Of a DNA stretch of 64,000 nucleotides, positions 8,287 through 16,616 are shown in pieces. The position numbers and the translations under genes are program-made. Below the pieces are notes generated by a model, which saw nothing but the letters and a program-made list of their open reading frames with translations, ran no database searches and had not been told where the DNA came from. How positions within the stretch are numbered: the stretch's first letter is position 1; each line of letters begins with the position of its first letter. The stretch lies in NCBI RefSeq assembly GCF_003086795.1, contig NZ_CP026003.1, positions 2,376,777 to 2,440,776 of the forward strand, written 5' to 3'. Origin of the DNA: Stenotrophomonas sp. SAU14A_NAIMI4_5. Its GTDB lineage: Bacteria > Pseudomonadota > Gammaproteobacteria > Xanthomonadales > Xanthomonadaceae.

Positions 8287-9183
8287 TCAGCGCCCTGCGC
8301 GGTAATCCATCGCCAGCAGATCCTGCAGCAGCGTCGGGCCACCCGGCTGCCAGCCAAGGCGTTGCCGGGTCAGCCCACTCGATGCGGGCAGATCCATCCC
8401 GGCGAACAGCGCGAACCAGCCAAATATCGCAGCTGCTTCTTCCTGCGTGGTGCTGCGCACCGGCACGTCCAGCCCAGCAGCCACAACCTCGGCGATGCGT
8501 CGTGCGCTGATGCCTTCCTCGGCCACCGCGTGGTAACGCTCGCCGGTGTGACCGCGCTCCAGCGCCAGGCAGTACGCACGGGCGACGTCTTCCACATGCG
8601 CCGCCGACCAGCGGTTTGCACCTTCGCCCACATAGGCGGCCACGCCCTGCTGCCGGGATATATCGATGAAATAGCTGATCAGCCCTTGGCGGACGGTATC
8701 GTGCACCTGCGGCAGGCGCACCACCCGCACGTCCACGCCAGCCTCCAGCAGCGTGTTGCCTGCGCGTTCGGAGGCGATGCGCGGGTTGCCGTGGCCCGGA
8801 TTGAACACGGTCTCCAGCGCCGGCCGGCCGGGCTTCGCTTCACCCATGCCGACGCCGGAGGTGATCAGCAACGGTCGCGCCGAACCCTTGAGCACCTCGC
8901 CCATTGCGCCGATCACCGCGGCATCCTGCTCGCAGTTGGCCGCAAAGCGGCTGAAATCGTGGTCGAAGGCGGTGTGGATCACCGCATCGGCCGCCTCGGC
9001 TCCGGCGCGCAGGCTGGCGAGGTCGCCCAGTTCGCCGTGCTGCACGTCGGCGCCCGCTGCACGCAGTGCCTCCGCACCCGCCTCCGATCGGGTCAGGCCG
9101 ATGACCTGGTGGCCGGAAGCCTGCAGCTGTTGGAGTACGCGGCTGCCGATGAAGCCGGTGGCACCGGTCAGGAATACACGCAT
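8287..9183 (-). CDS. NAD-dependent epimerase/dehydratase-like SDR
   Basis: This 298-residue extended/atypical SDR starts MRVFLTGATGFIGS, with the nucleotide-binding GATGFIG motif at residues 7-13. GGAGG lies 8 nt upstream of the chosen ATG. The rest fits the NmrA/epimerase-like group that uses NAD(P) (LLITSGVGMG, RVVRLPQVHD, WSAAHVEDVARAY). The usual YxxxK catalytic pair is not clear, since the expected position reads ETVFNPGHGNPRIASE. It may therefore be a sensor or a reductase of atypical mechanism. It is divergently transcribed from an XRE regulator, with a 106-bp shared promoter region, which suggests it is that regulator's target. Confidence 0.85.
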   Translation of the reverse strand: MRVFLTGATGFIGSRVLQQLQASGHQVIGLTRSEAGAEALRAAGADVQHGELGDLASLRAGAEAADAVIHTAFDHDFSRFAANCEQDAAVIGAMGEVLKGSARPLLITSGVGMGEAKPGRPALETVFNPGHGNPRIASERAGNTLLEAGVDVRVVRLPQVHDTVRQGLISYFIDISRQQGVAAYVGEGANRWSAAHVEDVARAYCLALERGHTGERYHAVAEEGISARRIAEVVAAGLDVPVRSTTQEEAAAIFGWFALFAGMDLPASSGLTRQRLGWQPGGPTLLQDLLAMDYRAGR

Positions 9184-9248
9184 GAGGTCTGCCTCCACTG
9201 GAAAGTAGGCCCAGTATCCCGTTCGCCTCATCCTGTTAAAGTAGTGAC

Positions 9249-9264
9249 GTTATACAGGTATAGC
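9249..9264. promoter_or_regulatory. Candidate operator in the SDR/XRE divergent promoter
   Basis: GTTATAC-AG-GTATAGC is a 7-2-7 inverted repeat with one mismatch, located midway in the 106-bp gap between the divergent SDR and XRE genes. Position and symmetry suggest the binding site of the XRE regulator. This is inference only. Confidence 0.4.
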
Positions 9265-9289
9265 CACTGACAGGCAGGCGGTCACCGGC

Positions 9290-10108
9290 ATGAACCAGCA
9301 TTCGCTTGGCGAATTCCTCAAGAGCCGTCGCGCGCGGCTGGATCCAGCCAGTTTCGGCTTCGCCACCGGTCGCCGGCGCACGCCCGGCCTGCGCCGCGAA
9401 GAGGTCGCGCAGCGCGCCAGCATCAGCCCGACCTGGTACACCTGGCTGGAACAGGGTCGTGGCGGCGCGCCGTCCGCCGAGGTGCTGGACCGCATCGCCG
9501 CCGCCCTGCGGCTGACCGACGCCGAGCGCGAACACCTCTACATGCTGGGGCTGGGCCGCCCGCCGGAAGTGAAGTACCGCAGCGGCGAGAGCATCTCGCC
9601 GCGCCTGCAGCGGGTGCTGGACGCCCTGCCCTACAGCCCGGCACTGATCCGTACCCCGACCTGGGACGTGGTCGCCTGGAACCAGGCAGCCGCCCTCCTG
9701 CTGACCGACTACGCCCAGGTGCCGCCGCGCGAGCGCAACATCCTGCGCTTCATCTTCAGCAACAGCCGGGTGCGCGCGGCGCAGGACGACTGGAGCAGTG
9801 TCGCCCGCTTCGTGGTGGCGTCGCTGCGTGCAGACGCCATCCGTGCCGGTGCCGAGACCGAAGTGGCCGAGCTGGCCGCCGAGCTATCCGCCAGCAGCCC
9901 TGAATTCGCCGCGCTCTGGCGCAGCAACGACGTGGCCAGCGAAGGCGATGGCAGCAAGCGGCTCAAGCACCCGGAGCTGGGCCTGCTGGAGCTGGACTTC
10001 TCGACCTTTGCCGTGGAAGCGCGCCCGGACCTGTCGATGATCGTCTACACCGCCGGCACCCCGGAGACGCTGCAGCGGATCGCCGCGTTCATCGAGGCGC
10101 GCCGATAG
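9290..10108 (+). CDS. XRE-family regulator with MmyB-like ligand domain
   Basis: This 272-residue transcription factor belongs to a large family typical of actinobacteria and proteobacteria. The N-terminal helix-turn-helix covers about residues 5-80 (LGEFLKSRRARLDP, GLRREEVAQRASISPTWYTW, LEQGR). The C-terminal half is an MmyB/MLTR ligand-binding domain (about residues 100-270) with the characteristic TWDVVAWNQAAALLLTDY and LRFIFSNSRVR. Members often repress an adjacent, divergent SDR gene and respond to a small hydrophobic ligand. That matches the gene order here. A SMAG repeat begins directly after the stop codon. Confidence 0.9.
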   Translation: MNQHSLGEFLKSRRARLDPASFGFATGRRRTPGLRREEVAQRASISPTWYTWLEQGRGGAPSAEVLDRIAAALRLTDAEREHLYMLGLGRPPEVKYRSGESISPRLQRVLDALPYSPALIRTPTWDVVAWNQAAALLLTDYAQVPPRERNILRFIFSNSRVRAAQDDWSSVARFVVASLRADAIRAGAETEVAELAAELSASSPEFAALWRSNDVASEGDGSKRLKHPELGLLELDFSTFAVEARPDLSMIVYTAGTPETLQRIAAFIEARR

Positions 10109-10110
10109 CC

Positions 10111-10177
10111 GTAGAGTCGAGCTTGCTCGACTGCCTTTGCCGCGGCATTGCGTGCAGTCGAGCAAGCTCGACTCTAC
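10111..10177. repeat. SMAG-type palindromic repeat dimer
   Basis: Two hairpins lie in inverted orientation. Positions 10111-10133 (GTAGAGTCGAGCTTGCTCGA and three more bases) and 10155-10177 are exact reverse complements over 23 bp. Each half also folds on itself (AGTCGAGC-TT-GCTCGACT). The GTAG at the outer edge of each half is the hallmark of S. maltophilia SMAG repeats. It sits between the XRE and HAD genes. Confidence 0.85.
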
Positions 10178-10281
10178 CGGCAAGCCGGATTGCGGCGTTC
10201 ATCGAGGCGCGGGGTGCCCGCCCCCGCCCTGTGGGAAAATAGCGCGCAGCTTCCCCCGTTGGTTGTTGCAAGGAGTTCCTG

Positions 10282-10977
10282 ATGTCCCCCTTCCCCTTCG
10301 ATGCCGTGCTGTTCGACTGCGACGGCGTCCTCGTCGATTCCGAGCCGCTGGTCGCCCGCGTGCTGTCGGAAATGCTGAGCGAGCGCGGCTGGCCGCTGAC
10401 CCAGCAGCAGGCCGGTGAAATCTTCCTCGGCAAATCCGTCGCCGGCCTGGCCGGCCTGATCGAGGAGCGTACCGGCAAGCCCTTCACCGATGAATGGCTG
10501 GATGAATTCCGCCGCCAGCGCAACGTGGCGCTGGAACGTGACCTCACTGAAATTCCCGGCGCCCCGGCCGCCGTGCGTGCGATCCAGGCCGCGACCGGCG
10601 GCAGGATTGCCTGCGCCTCCGGTGCCGACCTGCTGAAAGTCCGCCTGCAGCTGGGCAAGATCGGCATCCTCGATGCCTTCGCCGGGCAGATCTTCAGCGG
10701 CCAGGACCAGCCGCGAACCAAGCCGCACCCGGATGTGTACCTGGCAGCCGCCGCGGCACTGGGCGTGGACCCGACCCGCTGCGCGGTCATCGAAGACACC
10801 GTGACCGGTGCCACCGCAGGCGTGGCCGCGGGTGCCACGGTGTTCGGCTACAGCCCGGGCGGCCAGTACCACAGCACGCCCGAGGCCCTGCGTGCAGCCG
10901 GCGCGCATGTGATCTTCGAATCCATGCACGAGCTGCCGGCCGTGCTGGCCGCCTACGCCGCCAACGCTGCGGCGTGA
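10282..10977 (+). CDS. HAD-IA family hydrolase (sugar-phosphatase-like)
   Basis: This 231-residue haloacid-dehalogenase phosphatase has a helical cap inserted after motif I. Motif I is LFDCDGVLVDSE, with the nucleophile Asp and acid-base Asp. Motif II is IACASGADLLKVRL. The motif III lysine is in RTKPHPDVYLAAA, and motif IV is CAVIEDTVTGATAG. The DGVLVDSEP stretch and cap resemble beta-phosphoglucomutase/YieH-type phosphatases that hydrolyse small sugar or organic phosphates. The start ATG has AAGGAG 8 nt upstream. It is transcribed alone, and a hairpin separates it from the convergent TonB receptor. Confidence 0.88.
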   Translation: MSPFPFDAVLFDCDGVLVDSEPLVARVLSEMLSERGWPLTQQQAGEIFLGKSVAGLAGLIEERTGKPFTDEWLDEFRRQRNVALERDLTEIPGAPAAVRAIQAATGGRIACASGADLLKVRLQLGKIGILDAFAGQIFSGQDQPRTKPHPDVYLAAAAALGVDPTRCAVIEDTVTGATAGVAAGATVFGYSPGGQYHSTPEALRAAGAHVIFESMHELPAVLAAYAANAAA

Positions 10978-10983
10978 TCGGCG

Positions 10984-11014
10984 CTGCCGCCGCCCCGTCC
11001 GGGTGCGGCGGCAG
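10984..11014. terminator. Candidate bidirectional terminator hairpin
   Basis: A perfect 10-bp stem CTGCCGCCGC/GCGGCGGCAG with an 11-nt loop lies in the 58-bp gap between the convergent HAD and TonB-receptor genes. There is no strong U-tract on either strand. Confidence 0.5.
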
Positions 11015-11035
11015 TCCTGCATCACCCGGTCTGCT

Positions 11036-13270
11036 TCACCAGGTGAAGCGCGCCGTCGCCGTCACCGTGCGGCCAGTGCCGTAGTAGCACGACGATACGC
11101 CGGTGCAGGTCGACACGAAACGCTTGTCGGCCAGGTTGCTCAGGTTCAACGACAGCTGTGTCCCCACCGCGCCGTACAGGCCGATGTCATAGCGGATGGC
11201 GGCATCCCACAGGGTGTAGGAAGGAATGCGGTACAGGTTGGCGCTGTCGCCGTAGCTCTTGCCGTTGTAGCGCATGCCCGCCGCCAGGCTCAGGCCTTCC
11301 AGTGCACCGCCCTGGAAGGTGTAGTCGCCCCACAGCGAGGTGGTCCAGTCCGGCACCATCGCCAGCTCGTTGCCGGCGTAGCCGTTGTTGCTGCGGGTCA
11401 CTTCCGATTCCATCCACGAGGCGGCACCGATCACGCTGAAGCCCGGCAGCGCGGTGACGCGGCCTTCCAGTTCGACACCGCGCACGCGGCCCTCGCCATC
11501 CTGCACCTGGCACTGGCTGGTGCCGGTGGTGCCGCAGGTGTTGTGGCTGCTGTCCGGGTCGTCGGTCAGCACGTTCTGCTGCCGCAGGTCGTAGGCCGAT
11601 ACGGTGATCAGGCCATCGAAGCTGGCCGGCTGGTACTTCAGGCCCACTTCCCACTGCTTGCCGGTGATCGGATCGAACGCCGTACGCTCGTAGGACTGCG
11701 TGGCCGTGCTGCCGGCCGGCTGGAACGATTCGGCATAGCTCAGGTACGGGGTCAGGCCGTTGTCGGCCACGTACAGGATGCCGGCATTGCCGCTGAAGGC
11801 ATCGTTCTTGATGTGGCTGGGCGTGCGTGCGCCATAGCGGTTGGTAGCCACGGTGTAGGCCTGGGTCCAGGTGTCATCCTTGGTCCAGTCGTAGCGGCCA
11901 CCGACGGTGAAGCGCCACTTGTCCAGCGCGATCTGGTCCTGCAGGTAGGCACCGGTCTGTCGGTTGATGCCGCCGGAATAGCTGATCGAGGTGGTGGCCG
12001 GGATGTAGCCGCTGTAGACCGGGTTGAAGATGTCGATCGCGGTTGGCGTATCGGTGGTCGTGCCCATCGCGCCGCGCGCCGCGGTCCAGTCGGCCTTCTG
12101 CCAGTCCACGCCCAGCAGCAGGGTGTGTTCGGCGGCGCCGGTGCTGAACTTGCCGGTCAGGCGGGTATCGGCGGTATCGCCGCGCGAATCACCCTCACCC
12201 CAGGTGGAACGACGCTTCTGCGTGCGGCCATCGGCGTTCAACGCGCCATTGGTCACCACGCTGCGGAAGATCGATTCCACGTTCAACCGGCGCGCACTCT
12301 GGCTCAGCGTCCAGTGCTCGTTGAAGGCGTGCTCGAACAACCAGCCGCCCGACCAGATCGTGCGGTCGTAGGTGTTCCAGGTCGGCTCGCCGATGAAGGT
12401 GCTGTTTTTCATGTGCCCATAGGGCGTGGCCACCAGGGTGCCGGCCATTGGCAGGAACTGGTAGGTCGAGCCGCCATCGTCGCGCTGGTACAGGCCCAGC
12501 AGGGTCAGGCGCGTGTGCTCGGCCATCTGGAAGGTGTAGCTCGGCGCCAGGAACCAGTGCTCCTGGTCGGTGTGCTTGATCTGCGTGTCGCCGTCACGGT
12601 ACAAGCCGACCAGGCGGCCCAGGTGGCGCTTGTCATCGCTGCCCGCGCCGACATCGAAGGCGGTGCTGTACTGGCCGTTGCCATCCACGCCCAGCTGCAG
12701 CACCTGCTGCTGGTCCGGGGTGGGCGTCTTGCTGACCTGGTTGACCATGCCGCCCGGAGCCACCTGGCCATACATCACCGCCGAAGGGCCCTTGAGCACT
12801 TCCACGCGGTCCAGGTTCCAGCTGTCGACCATCGTGCGGTTCCACTGGCCGCCCTGCGGCGCGCGCATGCCATCGACGGTGACGTTGTTGCTCCAGCTGC
12901 CGGCATCGAAGCCGCGGATGCGGAAGTCGTCGACACGGTTGTCGATGCCGGTGCTTTCCAGCGAAACGCCGGCCACATAGCGCATCGCCTCGTTGAGGTT
13001 CTGCACGCCGCGCGCGTCCAGTTCCTCACGTGCGATGACCGACACCGACTTTGCCATCTCGGCCACTGGGGTATCGGTCTTTGTCGCGCCGGAGGTGTGG
13101 GTGATGGTGCGGTAGGCGTTGACGTGCACCGCGTCCAGATCGGTGGGCGTGGCGCCATCGGGCATCGCCGACTGGGCTTGCGCGGCCAGCGGCAGGGCCA
13201 GCAGCGCGGCAACGGACACGGACAGCAGCGAGCGCATCGGCTCGCGGGAAGTAGAACGGAGGTTGGACAT
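11036..13270 (-). CDS. TonB-dependent siderophore receptor
   Basis: This 744-residue outer-membrane beta-barrel imports a ferric siderophore using TonB energy. A signal peptide of about 33 residues (MRSLLSVSVAALLALPLAAQAQ region) is followed by a short TonB-box-like stretch (LDAVHVNAY). The plug domain covers about residues 65-190 (AKSVSVIAREELDARG, RIRGFDAGSWSNNVTVDGMR, VEVLKGPSAVMYG, PGGMVNQVSK). The barrel ends with an aromatic residue (ATARFTW). The SNNVTVDGM and VLKGP motifs are those of hydroxamate/ferrichrome-type receptors. A Fur-box-like sequence lies 75-93 bp upstream, consistent with iron repression. No siderophore biosynthesis genes are nearby, so it may take up xenosiderophores. 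Confidence 0.92.
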   Translation of the reverse strand: MSNLRSTSREPMRSLLSVSVAALLALPLAAQAQSAMPDGATPTDLDAVHVNAYRTITHTSGATKTDTPVAEMAKSVSVIAREELDARGVQNLNEAMRYVAGVSLESTGIDNRVDDFRIRGFDAGSWSNNVTVDGMRAPQGGQWNRTMVDSWNLDRVEVLKGPSAVMYGQVAPGGMVNQVSKTPTPDQQQVLQLGVDGNGQYSTAFDVGAGSDDKRHLGRLVGLYRDGDTQIKHTDQEHWFLAPSYTFQMAEHTRLTLLGLYQRDDGGSTYQFLPMAGTLVATPYGHMKNSTFIGEPTWNTYDRTIWSGGWLFEHAFNEHWTLSQSARRLNVESIFRSVVTNGALNADGRTQKRRSTWGEGDSRGDTADTRLTGKFSTGAAEHTLLLGVDWQKADWTAARGAMGTTTDTPTAIDIFNPVYSGYIPATTSISYSGGINRQTGAYLQDQIALDKWRFTVGGRYDWTKDDTWTQAYTVATNRYGARTPSHIKNDAFSGNAGILYVADNGLTPYLSYAESFQPAGSTATQSYERTAFDPITGKQWEVGLKYQPASFDGLITVSAYDLRQQNVLTDDPDSSHNTCGTTGTSQCQVQDGEGRVRGVELEGRVTALPGFSVIGAASWMESEVTRSNNGYAGNELAMVPDWTTSLWGDYTFQGGALEGLSLAAGMRYNGKSYGDSANLYRIPSYTLWDAAIRYDIGLYGAVGTQLSLNLSNLADKRFVSTCTGVSSCYYGTGRTVTATARFTW

Positions 13271-13344
13271 GGGGGACCTGCTTCTGGGAGGCGCGCCTGG
13301 AGGCGGCGGCTGCGGCGCTGGTTAAGGGCGCGTTAAATCATAGC

Positions 13345-13363
13345 AGATGCGAATGGTTCCCAC
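13345..13363. promoter_or_regulatory. Candidate Fur box upstream of the TonB receptor
   Basis: AGATGCGAATGGTTCCCAC resembles the gammaproteobacterial Fur consensus (half-sites like GCGAATG/CATTCGC around an A/T-rich centre). It precedes a siderophore receptor gene, the expected Fur target. It is an imperfect match, so confidence is moderate. Confidence 0.45.
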
Positions 13364-13497
13364 TACTATTGGAGCGACAATCGGTCGCAGCCTGACACGA
13401 TGACAGGCCGAGCACGGTGCCTTAACCGGCCTTCCCTATCCTGTCTGCGCGCCGCACGTCTGCGGCGCATCCGCAATGGAACGCCCGAGGAGAATGC

Positions 13498-13776
13498 ATG
13501 ACCCGTCTGCACACCCTGATCGTCACCGCCGGCCTGCTGGCCATCAGCCCGCTCGCCCTGGCTGAAACGGTGAACCTGACCAACAGCGCCGACGGCGCCA
13601 ACCGCGATGCCGGCATCACCGCGGTCAAGAAGAAACTCAACGACGCCTGCACCGAGCGCAAGGGAACGCCGAAGGTGGACTCATTCGAGGTGGTCTTCGA
13701 AAAGACCAGCGAGAACCCGAACGTCCCCAAGCCGTACTACGTGGACGGCAAGATGCAGTGCGACCTGCCGGGCTGA
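13498..13776 (+). CDS. Small secreted/periplasmic hypothetical protein
   Basis: This 92-residue protein has a clear Sec signal peptide (MTRLHTLIVTAGLLAISPLALA, cleavage after ALA near residue 22). The mature part is about 70 residues and highly charged. It holds two cysteines, in NDACTERKG and MQCDLPG, which could form a disulfide. The start has GAGGAGAATGC immediately upstream. I do not recognise a family. The gene stands alone between the divergent TonB-receptor promoter region and a terminator hairpin, so context gives no function. Confidence 0.75.
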   Translation: MTRLHTLIVTAGLLAISPLALAETVNLTNSADGANRDAGITAVKKKLNDACTERKGTPKVDSFEVVFEKTSENPNVPKPYYVDGKMQCDLPG

Positions 13777-13784
13777 CTGAGCGC

Positions 13785-13812
13785 GCAGGCCTGGCCCTGA
13801 GGTCAGGCCTGC
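13785..13812. terminator. Candidate bidirectional terminator hairpin
   Basis: A perfect 9-bp stem GCAGGCCTG/CAGGCCTGC with a 10-nt loop lies in the 52-bp space between the small secreted protein and the convergent stressosome operon. Confidence 0.5.
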
Positions 13813-13828
13813 AGCCGGCCGCGCCGCC

Positions 13829-15760
13829 CTACAGCGCCGCGCGCACCGCGGCCATCAGCTCCAGCAGGCTGAACGGCTTGGGCAGCAGACTCATGCCGGT
13901 ACCGAGGAAGGACTCACGCACCGCAGCACGTTCGGTGTAGCCGGTGATGAACAGCACCGGCAGAACGGGATTGATCTCGCGCGCGGCATCTGCCAGTTCG
14001 CGCCCGTCCATGCCGGGCAGGCCGACGTCAGACAGCAGCAGATCGAAGGCCGGATCCTGCCGCAGGTGGCGCAGCGCCTGGCGCGCATCCGCCGCCAACG
14101 TCACCTGGTAACCCGCTTCGGACAGCATTTCACCCACCATCATCCGCACCGAATCGGTGTCATCGACCAGCAGGATGCGCTCGGACTGGCCACGCGGCGG
14201 CGCGACCTGCTCGGCGCTCGTTTCCGCATGTGTCACTTCACCGGCGGGCAGCAGCAGCTCGACCTCGGCCCCTTCGCCGGGCTCGCTGGCGATGCGCGCC
14301 AGCCCGCCCGACTGCCGGGCGAAACCATAGGTCATCGACAGGCCCAGGCCCGTGCCCTCGCCCTGCGGCTTGGTGGTGAAGAAGGGTTCGAAGACCTTCG
14401 CCACCAGTTCCGGTGGAATGCCCGGCCCGTTGTCGATCACCTTCAGGCTGACATAGCGGCCTGAGGTCAATTCGTTCTCGCGCTGGACTTCGCAGGCCTC
14501 CGCGCGCAGGCGGATCAGGCCGCGGCCGCCCAAGGCATCGCGCGCGTTGATGACCAGGTTCAGCACCACGTTCTCGAACTGGTTGACGTCGGCAATGGCA
14601 ACCAGCGGTTCCTCGCCCAGTTCGAACTCCAGCTCGATGTTCTCGCCGATCGAGCGGCGCAGCAGGTCTTCCAGCGAGCGCGTGCGCGCCACCAGGTCGA
14701 AGGGGCGCGAATCCAGCGGCTGTTTGCGGGCGAACGCCAGCATGCGTTGGGTCAAGGCGGCAGCGCGCTGGGCCGATGCGGCGGCGATGCTGCTGTACTG
14801 CGGCACCTTCTCAAGTCGCGACGACGACACGGCCAGTTCGATCATGTCCAGGCCGGAGATGATCGTGGTCAGCAGGTTGTTGAAGTCATGCGCGATGCCG
14901 CCGGTCAACTGGCCCAGCGAATCCATCTTCTGCGCCTGCAGCAGCTCGGCTTCGGTGCGGCTGCGCTCGGCGATCTGGTGCGCAAGCTCGGTGTTGGCGG
15001 TCTCCAGTTCGGCACGCTGTTCGCGGGCGCGCACATGGTGCTCGGTCACGTCCTCCACCACCACCAGCCCATGGCCAGTGCGGCGGTCAGGCGTCAGCCG
15101 CCATTGCGTGTTGCGCACGCCCTGCCGGCTGGCGATCGACAGCACGCCCTGCCAGCGCTCCTGCCGGGCCAGTGCGTCCTGCAGGTCCAGCACGAATTCC
15201 TTGTTGCTGCCCAGCAGCGCAAACAGCGATCCATTGGCATCTGCTTCGCTGAGCAGGCGGGCGAACGCGGAGTTGCTTTCGCGGATCTGCAGCTGCTCAT
15301 CCAGCACCGCAATGGGCGCATTGACCTGGCTGAAGATCTCCTGGAACCGCGCATCCGCTTCACGCAGGGCTTCCTCGGCGCGTCGCGCGCGCAGCAGGCT
15401 GCGCAGCGTCGCCAGCAGCACGTCCGGGTCCACCGGATGGATCAGGTAGCCATCGGCACCGTTGTCCAGGCCGGTAATCATGTCGCCGGTGGCGATGGAC
15501 GCCGCGGACACGTGCACCACCGGCAGCAGCTGGGTGCGTGGCTGGGTACGGAGCTGGCGTACCACATCAAAGCCACTCATGTCTGGCAGGTTGACGTCCA
15601 GCACCACCGCGCCGAACTCCGAGTCGGCCAGCCGGTCCAGCCCCTCCTGTCCAGTGGCCGCTTCACTGACGCTGTAACCATGATGTTCCAGCACGCGCCG
15701 CACGGAATAGCGGGTGGCTGCGTTGTCATCGACCACCAATACGCGATCAGAGTGCGGCAT
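13829..15760 (-). CDS. REC-PAS-histidine kinase-REC hybrid protein of the stressosome operon
   Basis: This 643-residue cytosolic protein has a receiver domain at 1-125 (phospho-acceptor Asp55 in VVLDVNLPD), a PAS domain at about 135-240 and a HisKA/HATPase core. The phospho-His is His291 in GGIAHDFNN, and the ATP-binding boxes are [16 protein letters not shown] and [10 protein letters not shown]-terminal receiver covers about 525-643 ([20 protein letters not shown]). In the first receiver the usual conserved Lys before Pro is replaced by His (YLIHPVD), which may alter its switching. It is the last gene of the rsbR-led operon and overlaps the upstream kinase by 14 nt. It is probably the final relay of the stressosome output. 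No DNA-binding or GGDEF domain is present. Confidence 0.9.
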   Translation of the reverse strand: MPHSDRVLVVDDNAATRYSVRRVLEHHGYSVSEAATGQEGLDRLADSEFGAVVLDVNLPDMSGFDVVRQLRTQPRTQLLPVVHVSAASIATGDMITGLDNGADGYLIHPVDPDVLLATLRSLLRARRAEEALREADARFQEIFSQVNAPIAVLDEQLQIRESNSAFARLLSEADANGSLFALLGSNKEFVLDLQDALARQERWQGVLSIASRQGVRNTQWRLTPDRRTGHGLVVVEDVTEHHVRAREQRAELETANTELAHQIAERSRTEAELLQAQKMDSLGQLTGGIAHDFNNLLTTIISGLDMIELAVSSSRLEKVPQYSSIAAASAQRAAALTQRMLAFARKQPLDSRPFDLVARTRSLEDLLRRSIGENIELEFELGEEPLVAIADVNQFENVVLNLVINARDALGGRGLIRLRAEACEVQRENELTSGRYVSLKVIDNGPGIPPELVAKVFEPFFTTKPQGEGTGLGLSMTYGFARQSGGLARIASEPGEGAEVELLLPAGEVTHAETSAEQVAPPRGQSERILLVDDTDSVRMMVGEMLSEAGYQVTLAADARQALRHLRQDPAFDLLLSDVGLPGMDGRELADAAREINPVLPVLFITGYTERAAVRESFLGTGMSLLPKPFSLLELMAAVRAAL

Positions 15761-16616
15761 GGGCGTCCTCCGTCGCCTCGTTCAGTGCTACCGGCAAGAC
15801 TACATGGAACGCCGAGCCGCTGCCGGGCAGGCTTTCCACCGCTACCCGGCCGCCCAGCAGTTCGGCAAACCGCTTGCACAGCGACAGGCCCAGGCCGGTG
15901 CCACGCAGGCGCTTCTGCAGCGGCGAATCGACCTGCACGAAATCCTCGAACAGCGCGGGCAGCAGCTCCGGGGCAATGCCGATGCCGGTATCGCGCACGG
16001 TGAAGCGGACCTCCGCGTCGCTCTCCATCGCCGCCGACACCACCACCTGGCCTTCCGGGGTGAACTTGATGGCATTGGAGATGTAGTTGCGCAGGATCTG
16101 TGCCAGCTTCTTGTCGTCGGTGTAGAGCATCGGCAGAGGCGGCGGATCCTCGAACACCAGCTCGATGCGCTGGTTGCTGTCCACCAATGGCCTGAACATG
16201 CCGCGCAGGGCGGCGAACAGGTCCATCAGGTCGAACCAGCCCGGGGAAATGGTGATGCGCCCGGCCTCGATCTTGGCCAGGTCCAGCAGGTCGTCCACCA
16301 TCTCGCGCAGCTCCGATGCCGAGGCGCTGACGAAGCGGACCTGGCGCAGCTGCTCATCGTTGAGCGTGCCGTCGAAACCGTCTTCCAGCAGCCGCGTCAT
16401 GCTCAGGATGGACCCCAGCGGCGTGCGGAACTCGTGGCTCATGTAGGACAGGAACCGGCTCTTCAGGTCGGAGACCTCGCGCAGCTGCAACGCCTGCTGG
16501 TCCAGCTCGGCATACAGCGCCAGCACGCCCTGGTTGGTCTCCTCCAGCTCGGCGCGGAGGGCGGCATTCTCGGCCGCAAGGCGGGTGTTCTCTTCCTGCA
16601 TCTGTTCCTGCCCCAT
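15747..16616 (-). CDS. Soluble sensor histidine kinase downstream of the stressosome
   Basis: This 289-residue kinase has no membrane segment or recognisable sensor domain. It starts with a coiled coil of about 50 residues (EENTRLAAENAALRAELEE) and then goes straight into HisKA. The phospho-acceptor is His61 in SYMSHEFRTPLGSIL. The catalytic domain has NYISNAIKFTP, DTGIGI and RGTGLGLSL. The ATG overlaps the upstream stop as TGATG, indicating translational coupling. In this operon it is well placed to receive a signal from RsbT or from the SpoIIE-type phosphatase and pass phosphate to the adjacent receiver protein. That partner switch is inferred. Confidence 0.88.
   Translation of the reverse strand: MGQEQMQEENTRLAAENAALRAELEETNQGVLALYAELDQQALQLREVSDLKSRFLSYMSHEFRTPLGSILSMTRLLEDGFDGTLNDEQLRQVRFVSASASELREMVDDLLDLAKIEAGRITISPGWFDLMDLFAALRGMFRPLVDSNQRIELVFEDPPPLPMLYTDDKKLAQILRNYISNAIKFTPEGQVVVSAAMESDAEVRFTVRDTGIGIAPELLPALFEDFVQVDSPLQKRLRGTGLGLSLCKRFAELLGGRVAVESLPGSGSAFHVVLPVALNEATEDAHAAL

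Noticed and set aside
11003..13336. Very long plus-strand open frame opposite the TonB receptor
   Set aside because: It is antisense to a clearly conserved receptor gene; its His/Ala/Gly/Arg-rich translation is typical of the reverse of high-GC coding DNA and shows no domain.
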